Shown here in pieces: positions 57,569 through 64,000 of a DNA stretch of 64,000 nucleotides. The number at the start of each line of letters is the position of its first letter. Position 1 is the first letter of the stretch. The DNA comes from Trueperella sp. (lineage in GTDB: Bacteria; Actinomycetota; Actinomycetes; Actinomycetales; Actinomycetaceae), in the NCBI GenBank assembly GCA_030532125.1, contig JAUNLU010000004.1, positions 1 to 64,000 of the forward strand, read 5' to 3'. The notes below the pieces were generated by a model. That model saw only the letters and a list, made by a program, of their open reading frames with translations, did not search any database and had not been told where the DNA came from. Both the position numbers and the translations under genes were made by a program.

Positions 57569-60500
57569 GCCATTTTCTCCACTTCAGCAGCCAGTTCACT
57601 GCCGGACACTACTTCAGCAGTCAGGGACAGAGTTTCGTCCTTAATCATTTCCAGATTAGCTGCTACTGCGTTGACCCACTCCGCTGGCACGGTCAACCGC
57701 AATTTGATGCGGTCAGCCACGTGCAAATCTGCCGCCTTGCGGGTGTCTTGCACCAGGCGGATGACGTCGCGCGCGTAACCTTCAGCTTCTAGTTTTTCAT
57801 CCAGCACAGTATCGAGGACGACGAAGGACCCCGATTCCAGCACTGCTGCTACTGAACCTTCTTCCGCAGAAACCGCGGTAGTAACTTCATATTGATTCGG
57901 AGTCAGTTCAACAGGCGGATCGACGTGCATTAGCACACCAGTCGCAGTGCTCTCCCAGTTGCCTTCCCGCGCTGCCTTAAAGAGAGCAGAAGTCTGCTTA
58001 CGAACCTGCGGATCCAGTTCCCGCGGCAACACTGCGAGTTCAGTACGTACTTCCAAGCCAGATTCAGCAGCAGACTGAATCTGCACCTCTTTGACGTTCA
58101 CTTCTCCAGCGATTAGCTCTGTAAACGGCGCCAAATCCAAATTGGTAACTACCGTAAGCGCACGCAGCGGCTGGCGCACCCGCAACTTATTGGTCTTGCG
58201 CAGCGAGTGGGCATGGGAAACTACATCCCGTACTTCGTCCATAACCTGCACCAAGTTTGCGTCCACTACCGCGTCATCCCACTCCGGCCAATCGGTCAAG
58301 TGCACGGAGCGCTCGCCGGTAAGCCCACGCCAGATTTCTTCCGCAATCATCGGCAGCAGCGGAGCTACCACTTTCATCAGCGTTTCCAAAACGGTGTAAA
58401 GCGTGTCAAAAGCACGCAGATCTTCATTCCAGAACCGGTCGCGTGAGGTGCGCACATACCAGTTGGTCAGCAAATCTACGAATGCACGCACTTCAGCTGC
58501 GGCACTTGGAATATCGAGCTCATCAAAGTTGGCGCTCACCTGATCCATCAGCATCTTCATCCGCGCCAGCAGATAACGGTCCATAACGTCCAACTCGGCT
58601 AATACTGCCGGATCATTTACGTCTAATCCGGTAGAAAGATAGCCTTTGCCGCCATTAACCGTGCCGGCATAGAGGGTGTAGAAGTAGTAGGAGTTCCAGA
58701 TCGGCAAAATCACGTGCCGTACCGATTCGCGGATTCCTGCCTCATCTACTACTAGATTGCCGCCCCGCAATACTGGCGAACTCATTAGCATCCAGCGCAC
58801 TGCATCCGAGCCGTAGACATCATACATTTCCATCGGATCTGGATAATTACGCAGCGACTTAGAGGCCTTGCGCCCATCATTACCCAGCACAATGCCATGG
58901 CTGATACATGAGGTAAACGCTGGCTTATCAAATAGCGCAGTGGCCAAAACGTGCATCACATAGAACCAACCGCGGGTTTGACCGATGTACTCCACAATGA
59001 AGTCGCCAGGATAGTGCGATTCGAACCAGTCCTGATTCTCAAATGGGTAGTGCTTTTGGGCATACGGCATCGACGCCGAGTCGAACCATACGTCCAAAAT
59101 ATCGGTGATCCGGCGCATGGTGGATTTACCCGTGGGGTCATCCGGATTAGGCCGAGTTAATTCATCGACATAGGGGCGGTGTAGATTGGGTTCGCCGTCT
59201 GGCCCAGTGGGGAGTTTGCCGAAGTCGCGTTCAATTTCCGCAAAAGAGCCATAGACGTCGATACGCGGGTAATTTGGATCATCAGACTTCCACACTGGGA
59301 TCGGGGTGCCCCAATAGCGGTTACGGGAGATGGACCAATCGCGCGCGCCGGCCAACCAGTTGCCGAAGATGCCATCCTTGATATGAGCCGGCTGCCAGGT
59401 GATCTGCTCATTTAGCTCCACCATCCGCTCCCGGAATTGGGTTACCGCAACAAACCAGGAAGTAACTGGCTTGTAGATCAGCGGTTTACGACACCGCCAG
59501 CAGTGCGGGTAGGAGTGCACATAGGACTGCTCGCGAGCCAATACTGCGCGCTCATTTTCCGGGCGGCGCGCCATCGGCCCGGTGCCGTCCCGCAGATCGT
59601 TGATAATCTGGCGGTTGGCCTCAAAGGCCTGCACTCCGGCATAGTCCGGTGTATTGTCCAGGAACTTACCTGCAGCATCTATCGTTTCTACAACTTTTAT
59701 GTCAGCTGCCGACAGCACCTGCATATCTTCTTCACCATAAGGAGCGATATGCACCAAACCGGTGCCATCGGTAGTGCTCACATAATCAGCCGTGCACACC
59801 TGCCAGGCATTCGGGCCTGGTTTTTCGGCATCCCGCGAGAAGAAATCAAAAATCGGGTAATACTTTTTGCCGGCCAATTCCGTACCAAGGTATTCAGCAA
59901 CTACCGGCGGATTTTCGCCTAATTCTTTTTCGTGGGCGGCAACTAGGTCTCGCGCCAAAATAACTTTTTCGCCCGCCAAAGTGCCTTCGGTGGGGGCCAC
60001 CGTCACATAGGTGATTTCTGGTCCCACGGCTACTGCCAGGTTAGATGGCAAGGTCCACGGCGTCGTCGTCCAAACTAACGCCAGTTCGCCGCTCTCCATC
60101 CGCAAGCCCACCGTCACGGTTTGGTCTTGGCGGTCTTGGTAGACGTCGTCATCCATTTTCAGTTCGTGGTTGGACAACGGAGTCTGATCGTTCCAGCAGT
60201 ACGGCAGCACCCGGTATCCTTCATAAACCAGGCCCTTGTCATACAGTTGCTTAAATGCCCAGATGACCGACTCCATATAGCTCGGCATTAGGGTGCTGTA
60301 GCCATTTTTGAAATCTACCCAGCGGGCCTGGCGGTCTACGTATTCTTCCCACTCTGTTACATACTTGAACACGCCTTCGCGGCAGGCATCGTTGAATTTC
60401 TCAATGCCCATTTCTTCGATCTCGGATTTATCTTCAATCCCGAGGATGCGTTCCGCTTCCAGTTCTGCCGGCAAACCGTGGGTATCCCAGCCAAATACCC

Positions 60501-60780
60501 GGTCTACTTTCTTACCCCGCTGGGTCTGATAGCGGGCTACCAGGTCTTTTACATATCCGGTTAGCAGGTGGCCGTAGTGCGGCAAACCATTGGCGAACGG
60601 CGGGCCATCATAGAAAACAAATTCGTCACCCGTGCGCTGGTCAACCGAAGCTTGGAAAGTGCTGTCTTGCTCCCAGTACGCCAGTACGTCTTTTTCCAGC
60701 TGCGGAAAATTGGGCGAAGCGACGACGTCGGTGCTGCGATGTAGCGGATAGCGGCGGGAGTTATCCGGTGTCTTAGTCAT
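57565..60780 (-). CDS. ileS: Isoleucyl-tRNA synthetase (long, eukaryote-like class)
   Basis: 1071 residues, the length of the type-2 enzymes (bacterial type-1 is near 930). HIGH motif as PPFANGLPHYGH (60-71); KMSKS as KASKS near 640. The editing domain lies between them and the anticodon domain after about 700. The long C-terminus replaces the zinc finger of type-1 enzymes. Type-2 enzymes are generally insensitive to mupirocin (known for the class). The ATG has AGGAG 7 bases upstream, which a T-box leader is predicted to hide. Overlaps folC. Confidence 0.96.
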   Translation of the reverse strand: MTKTPDNSRRYPLHRSTDVVASPNFPQLEKDVLAYWEQDSTFQASVDQRTGDEFVFYDGPPFANGLPHYGHLLTGYVKDLVARYQTQRGKKVDRVFGWDTHGLPAELEAERILGIEDKSEIEEMGIEKFNDACREGVFKYVTEWEEYVDRQARWVDFKNGYSTLMPSYMESVIWAFKQLYDKGLVYEGYRVLPYCWNDQTPLSNHELKMDDDVYQDRQDQTVTVGLRMESGELALVWTTTPWTLPSNLAVAVGPEITYVTVAPTEGTLAGEKVILARDLVAAHEKELGENPPVVAEYLGTELAGKKYYPIFDFFSRDAEKPGPNAWQVCTADYVSTTDGTGLVHIAPYGEEDMQVLSAADIKVVETIDAAGKFLDNTPDYAGVQAFEANRQIINDLRDGTGPMARRPENERAVLAREQSYVHSYPHCWRCRKPLIYKPVTSWFVAVTQFRERMVELNEQITWQPAHIKDGIFGNWLAGARDWSISRNRYWGTPIPVWKSDDPNYPRIDVYGSFAEIERDFGKLPTGPDGEPNLHRPYVDELTRPNPDDPTGKSTMRRITDILDVWFDSASMPYAQKHYPFENQDWFESHYPGDFIVEYIGQTRGWFYVMHVLATALFDKPAFTSCISHGIVLGNDGRKASKSLRNYPDPMEMYDVYGSDAVRWMLMSSPVLRGGNLVVDEAGIRESVRHVILPIWNSYYFYTLYAGTVNGGKGYLSTGLDVNDPAVLAELDVMDRYLLARMKMLMDQVSANFDELDIPSAAAEVRAFVDLLTNWYVRTSRDRFWNEDLRAFDTLYTVLETLMKVVAPLLPMIAEEIWRGLTGERSVHLTDWPEWDDAVVDANLVQVMDEVRDVVSHAHSLRKTNKLRVRQPLRALTVVTNLDLAPFTELIAGEVNVKEVQIQSAAESGLEVRTELAVLPRELDPQVRKQTSALFKAAREGNWESTATGVLMHVDPPVELTPNQYEVTTAVSAEEGSVAAVLESGSFVVLDTVLDEKLEAEGYARDVIRLVQDTRKAADLHVADRIKLRLTVPAEWVNAVAANLEMIKDETLSLTAEVVSGSELAAEVEKMA

Positions 60781-60784
60781 TTAT

Positions 60785-61009
60785 TCACTCCTGTGTGCCC
60801 GGTTTCCCCGAGCCTTGTATCTGGCTGTATCTGGCATTTCAGAATTTGCTCGAGTTGGCCCGAGCAATCCAGCTAGCTGGATAAGTTTTCTCGGGCGAGG
60901 GCGGAGTGACCGCGGTACCACCTCGCTTGCTGCACTGTGCTGCGAGCGCCCGGAAGGACGGAAGCAGAGTGCAACCGCTCATTGCGGGCGATATCGGGCC
61001 CGACCGTCC
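60785..61009 (-). promoter_or_regulatory. Translational T-box riboswitch controlling ileS
   Basis: On the minus strand, stem I is closed by GGACGG/CCGTCC (61004-61009 with 60956-60961) and its internal loop carries ATC (60990-60992), an isoleucine codon. The T-box core AGGTGGTACCGCGG follows at 60910-60924; its TGGT matches the ACCA end of a tRNA with discriminator A. The antisequestrator forms from GCGAGG (60921-60926) with CCTCGC (60895-60900), plus GCGG/CCGC. The loop segment TCACTCC (60903-60909) is exactly complementary to the ribosome site GGAGTGA (60785-60791). So uncharged tRNA(Ile) should expose the ribosome site. No terminator T-tract is present, as expected for the actinobacterial translational class. 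Confidence 0.88.
60816..60835 (-). repeat. Tandem 10-base repeat in the ileS leader
   Basis: TGTATCTGGC occurs twice back to back between the T-box antisequestrator and the ribosome site. It may set the spacing or pair with itself or the sequester; no function assigned. The stretch 61010-61163 upstream of the T-box holds the presumed ileS promoter, not identified. Confidence 0.5.
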
Positions 61010-61163
61010 GGTTCTACTGGGGCGCCAGCTGCTGATGGCACCGGTTCTTCCGGAAGCTCCCCGGTGATTGCCGGATCAAAGCTGAAATTCAGTCTAACCC
61101 AGCTAAAAGTGACTAGCACTGCTCCGGGGCATACCAGCAGCGTGAGATTGCTCAAATATGGTG

Positions 61164-61913
61164 TCAGTCAGCTAAATCCCGCGCCACCAAGGTATTGCTG
61201 GCTTGGGCACGCGGTCGCACAATCATGGAATCGATATTGACGTGGGCCGGTAAACTCACACACCACCGCACTGCTTCGGCAATATCTGCCGCGGTAAGTG
61301 GTTCGGCCACCCCGGCGTAGACGGCGGCTGCCGCAGCGGCGTCACCGTGATAGCGGTTTAGGGAGAATTCTTCGGTTTTCACCATGCCCGGGGCAATATC
61401 GATAATCCGCACTGGTTCCCCCATCAGTTCCAGCCGCAAGGTAGCGGAAATTTGCCGTTCCGCATGCTTGGCCGCAGTGTAGCCCGCACCGCCCGGATAA
61501 GGGCCATGGCCTGCGGTGGAGGAAATAAATACGATGTCTCCGCCGCGAGCGCGCAGCTGCGGCAACACCGCCTGGGTAATGCGCAAGGTGGCCAGCACAT
61601 TTAGTTCATACATCTGGCGCCATTCGGCAATATCGCCGTCGGCAACGGAATCAGTGCCTAGCGCCCCGCCCGCACAGTTTACTAGCACGTCAATAGGTGC
61701 GCCTTGGGCAGCGTAGTCCATGATGGCAGTTACTCCGGCCTCGGTAGTGAGGTCGGCAGACACAAATTCACAACCGGTTTCTGCGCTGAGCGCCGCCAGC
61801 CGTTCGGTGCGCCGGCCAGTGGCAAGCACCTGGTAACCCTCAGCGCACAGGGCCCGAACTGTGGCAGCGCCGATTCCGCTAGTAGCTCCCGTGATTAATG
61901 CTCTCCGTGCCAT
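61164..61913 (-). CDS. Short-chain dehydrogenase/reductase
   Basis: 249 residues, classical SDR. Cofactor loop TGATSGIG at 8-15; Arg34-Arg35 after the second strand suggests NADPH. The catalytic set is Ser131/132, Tyr145 and Lys149 (GYTAAK). The NAGG-type motif is NCAGGA near 79-84. It resembles YdfG-like hydroxy-acid dehydrogenases; the substrate is unknown. It is upstream of the ileS leader and divergent from proC. Confidence 0.9.
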   Translation of the reverse strand: MARRALITGATSGIGAATVRALCAEGYQVLATGRRTERLAALSAETGCEFVSADLTTEAGVTAIMDYAAQGAPIDVLVNCAGGALGTDSVADGDIAEWRQMYELNVLATLRITQAVLPQLRARGGDIVFISSTAGHGPYPGGAGYTAAKHAERQISATLRLELMGEPVRIIDIAPGMVKTEEFSLNRYHGDAAAAAAVYAGVAEPLTAADIAEAVRWCVSLPAHVNIDSMIVRPRAQASNTLVARDLAD

Positions 61914-62216
61914 GTACTTTCCTCTCCAGCTGGCGCGCTAGTAGCTGCCGGCACTGCAACTGTTTCGGTTGCCGTACGCTGTGACCGGCAAATAGTGCCT
62001 AGTGCTACCTAAAATAATAGAAGATGGGACGCCGACCGGTATTACCGCAGCACCAGTTATCCTAGGAAGTAGCACTAGTTCAGAAATAAACCGGTACAGA
62101 TTGATGTGCTGTGCAGTGAATTGGGAGCTGCAGCAGCTATATCGCAAAGCACTGGCGGTAATACTGCAAAATTACTGACAGTTACCCGCACAAAGCAGCG
62201 GCGGTTAGGAGAGATG
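61914..62216. other. Structured 303-base gap between the SDR gene and proC
   Basis: No gene seen. One hairpin joins GCCGGCAC (61947-61954) to GTG-a-CCGGC (61981-61989) and, inside, GCAAC (61956-61960) to GTTGC (61968-61972). Two perfect 10-bp inverted repeats interlock: CTAGTGCTAC (61999-62008) with GTAGCACTAG (62069-62078), and GTATTACCGC (62039-62048) with GCGGTAATAC (62155-62164), an A-B-A'-B' order as in a pseudoknot. It may be a leader RNA, a small RNA, or paired operator sites for the divergent genes. Confidence 0.4.
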
Positions 62217-63035
62217 ATGTTTGGATTTTTGGGACTTGGCTCGATGGGAAGTGCCATCGTACGCGGCGCACTGGCCGCCGGGGAGCTCTCCCCAACCGAT
62301 ATCCGATTCACCCGCCGCACTGATTCCGCGGCCCAAGCACTGGAATCCGAACTGGGAATAGCGCGTGCTGCTTCCAATGCCGAGCTGGTGTCCCAAACTG
62401 GGCCGGGCGGCGTCATCATGATCGGGGTTAAACCACATATGGTCGCGGGGGTGCTGGCAGAAATAAGAACGGCCGCAGCCGAAAATAACTCCGTGATCGT
62501 ATCGATGGCTACCGGCACGCCACTGGCGAAGATGGCGGCGCAACTGGCCCCCGCACAGCCAATTATCCGGGTGATGCCAAACGTAAATATGCAGATTGGT
62601 CTGGGGATGACCGCCCTATGCGCTAATGAGTATGTAACGGCAAAACAGCTGGACCGAGTCGAGCAAGTTTTTGCCGCAGCTGGGGAAACCGTGCGACTCC
62701 CCGAAGCGCAGTTCTCGGCTTATGCCGCAATTGCTGGCTGTTCCGGCGCATGGACCTGGACGTTTATCGATGCGCTATCCCGGGCAGCGCTGGCTGAGGG
62801 GATAACCAAAGCTGATTCACTGCGCATTGCCGCCCAGGCAGTAATGGGATCAGCAGCACTAGCACTGGACAAGATGGACGAAGTTAGCCCAATGAATCTG
62901 ATAGACGAAGCTACTTCCCCCGGCGGCACTACCATTGCCGGACTGATCGCACTAGAAAAGTCTGGTTTCTCCAGCGCAGCGATTGACGCCGTCAAAGCTG
63001 CCGTAGCCCGCGATGCCGAAATAGCTGGCGAATAG
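62217..63035 (+). CDS. proC: Pyrroline-5-carboxylate reductase
   Basis: 272 residues from the second of two adjacent ATGs (62217), 5 bases after AGGAG; the first ATG (62214) is too close, and a frame from 62106 has no support. The Rossmann motif GFLGLGSMGSAIV begins at residue 3. The family C-terminal signature MDEVSPMNLIDEATSPGGTT is near 222-241. Last step of proline synthesis. Divergent from the SDR and preceded by the structured gap. Confidence 0.95.
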   Translation: MFGFLGLGSMGSAIVRGALAAGELSPTDIRFTRRTDSAAQALESELGIARAASNAELVSQTGPGGVIMIGVKPHMVAGVLAEIRTAAAENNSVIVSMATGTPLAKMAAQLAPAQPIIRVMPNVNMQIGLGMTALCANEYVTAKQLDRVEQVFAAAGETVRLPEAQFSAYAAIAGCSGAWTWTFIDALSRAALAEGITKADSLRIAAQAVMGSAALALDKMDEVSPMNLIDEATSPGGTTIAGLIALEKSGFSSAAIDAVKAAVARDAEIAGE

Positions 63036-63065
63036 ACCTCGCCGCAAAATAGGTACTGAGTCCGG

Positions 63066-63605
63066 TCAGTCTTCCCAGGTCAAAATATCTGGCAGACCGC
63101 GCACCACCACTACTGGGCAATTTGGATTAGATTGCGCCACCAAACCAGCTAAAGCCGCGATGGCATGCGCTACGGCGTCGCCACTTTCTGATCCCCAATC
63201 TACCCCCGCCACTGCGATAGCTCGATCGGGAGCCGCTCCCTGATCAGAGATTTTCTCAGATGCACTAGCAGTAATCACCACTCCGGGCCGTCCCCCAAAC
63301 CGGGCAGCTAATCCGCGCCGAATCTGCCCCGCAGCCGCGGCAACCTCCACCGGGGCTTGCAAATCCAATTTTTCCGGCAGCCCAGCGCGGGAACGAAAAC
63401 CGCTCTCACATTTTCCCCGCGCACACCATCTACCCTGCGCTTTTGCCAAAATTTTTCCGCAAAGCACCACGACGTCATCCCCACGTAACCCTATATAGCC
63501 ATCCGGCCACTGCACGGTATTGAGCCGTGGCGCGATAACTGCAACTAAATCATCGCCAGAAGTGATCATCGGGATTCCCGGAACTGCACATGCCATAACT
63601 GCCAT
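63066..63605 (-). CDS. Short, divergent CofE-like (F420:gamma-glutamyl ligase-related) protein
   Basis: 179 residues, against about 250 for CofE. The start GIPMITSGDDLVAVIAPRLN and GDDVVVLCGKILAKAQGRWC follow the ligase pattern (GDDL, then DGDVLVVTQKVVSKAEGR). Later GAAPDRAIAVAGVDWGSESGD resembles the RPxRxGxxDVAIGxAG segment, and the end AALAGLVAQSNPNCPVVVVRGL the family tail. The middle part with the metal and substrate loops appears shortened (GKCESGFRSR). It may be a degenerate or repurposed paralogue; no other F420 gene is in the window. Divergent from valS with 75 bases between. Confidence 0.6.
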   Translation of the reverse strand: MAVMACAVPGIPMITSGDDLVAVIAPRLNTVQWPDGYIGLRGDDVVVLCGKILAKAQGRWCARGKCESGFRSRAGLPEKLDLQAPVEVAAAAGQIRRGLAARFGGRPGVVITASASEKISDQGAAPDRAIAVAGVDWGSESGDAVAHAIAALAGLVAQSNPNCPVVVVRGLPDILTWED

Positions 63606-63680
63606 ATTTCCAGTGTAAAGACCGAAAGCTCACACTGCACAGCCGTGCATATCTCCACAGCATCATGAAAGAATGACCCC

Positions 63681-64000
63681 ATGAATAACGAATCCGCATT
63701 GCTCGCTCACACGGAGGTTCCGGATCGGGCTTCTCTCGACGGCCTAGAAGAACGCTGGGGGAAGATTTGGGACGATGAAGGCACCTACACTTTTGACACA
63801 GAAACCACACGGGAAGCCGTCTACTCGATAGATACTCCCCCGCCGACCGTTTCGGGGTCACTACATGTAGGGCACGTTTTTTCCTACACCCACACTGATT
63901 TGATGGCGCGCTACCAACGTATGCGCGGCAAGAACGTGTTTTACCCCATGGGCTGGGATGACAACGGCCTACCCACTGAACGGCGCGTACAAAACTACTA
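63681..64000 (+). CDS. valS: Valyl-tRNA synthetase (5' part; continues beyond the window)
   Basis: The first 106 residues are visible. The HIGH motif appears as SGSLHVGHVFSYTHTD (58-73), followed by YQRMRGKNVFYPMGWDDNGL and PTERRVQNYY, the canonical start of ValS. The ATG at 63681 follows a weak AAGAAT site. No T-box or other leader is seen in the 75-base divergent gap. Confidence 0.93.
   Translation, partial: MNNESALLAHTEVPDRASLDGLEERWGKIWDDEGTYTFDTETTREAVYSIDTPPPTVSGSLHVGHVFSYTHTDLMARYQRMRGKNVFYPMGWDDNGLPTERRVQNY

Noticed and set aside
60815..61240. A 141-codon plus-strand frame
   Set aside because: It runs antisense through the T-box leader of ileS and into the SDR gene; the T-box explains the sequence.
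63066..63605. Frameshifted full-length CofE
   Set aside because: No missing CofE segment was recognised in the other frames or beyond the stop; the protein simply looks short.

Overview
The window looks like core chromosome of a Gram-positive actinobacterium, most likely a moderate-GC member of the Actinomycetaceae (inference). The reasons are the gene order, which follows the ribosome/translation cluster I recall from Mycobacterium (rpsO-pnp-M16 protease-dapB; rbfA-infB-nusA-rimP; proS; GNAT-ispG-rip1-dxr; rlmN-cdsA-frr-pyrH; tsf-rpsB; xerC-dprA-comM-yraN-DUF2469-rnhB-lepB; rplS-trmD-rimM-khpA-rpsP; ffh-ftsY-smc), actinobacterial families such as DUF2469 and the DUF4081-type GNAT, a T-box leader of the actinobacterial translational type before ileS, and an LAxTG sorting signal. 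Nearly all genes lie on the minus strand. No rRNA, tRNA, CRISPR array, insertion sequence or prophage was seen.

Layout. 1-2489: 3'-truncated secreted metallophosphoesterase. 2808-10630: dapB, M16 protease, pnp, rpsO, ribF, truB, rbfA. 10639-15184: infB, nusA, rimP, with a 302-base gene-free gap where ylxR would be expected. 15227-22821: a divergent membrane protein of unknown role, proS, an acetyltransferase, ispG, the site-2 protease, dxr and a DivIVA-like protein. 22814-26706: rlmN, cdsA, frr, pyrH and an S4-domain protein. 26756-31624 is an accessory insert: an MFS efflux-type transporter with a leader peptide and terminator in front of it, facing a fixABCX electron-transfer operon. 31729-40377: tsf, rpsB, an M23 peptidase, then xerC, dprA, comM, yraN, a DUF2469 gene, rnhB and lepB. 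40547-44092: a very large coiled-coil, wall-anchored surface protein with a CAP-like middle. 44234-47425: rplS, a trmD-acetyltransferase fusion, rimM, khpA, rpsP. 47673-55491: a cation efflux gene, then ffh, ftsY, a small membrane protein and smc. 55566-64000: ndk, folC, ileS with its T-box, an SDR, proC, a short CofE-like protein and the 5' part of valS.

How the genes fit together. Most products make or mature the translation apparatus (S2, S15, S16, L19, IF-2, EF-Ts, RRF, RbfA, RimP, RimM, TruB, TrmD, RlmN, ProS, IleS, ValS) or handle protein export (Ffh, FtsY, LepB, Rip1). Many start codons overlap the preceding stop by 1 or 4 bases, so translational coupling is likely. The two non-mevalonate isoprenoid genes (dxr, ispG) flank the membrane protease.

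The most interesting items are: the leader peptide plus intrinsic terminator in front of the MFS gene (candidate ribosome-mediated attenuation); the SEC10/PgrA-like surface protein; the TrmD-GNAT fusion; a fully readable translational T-box; and a 303-base gap before proC with two interlocked 10-bp inverted repeats. No wholly new system could be demonstrated from sequence alone.
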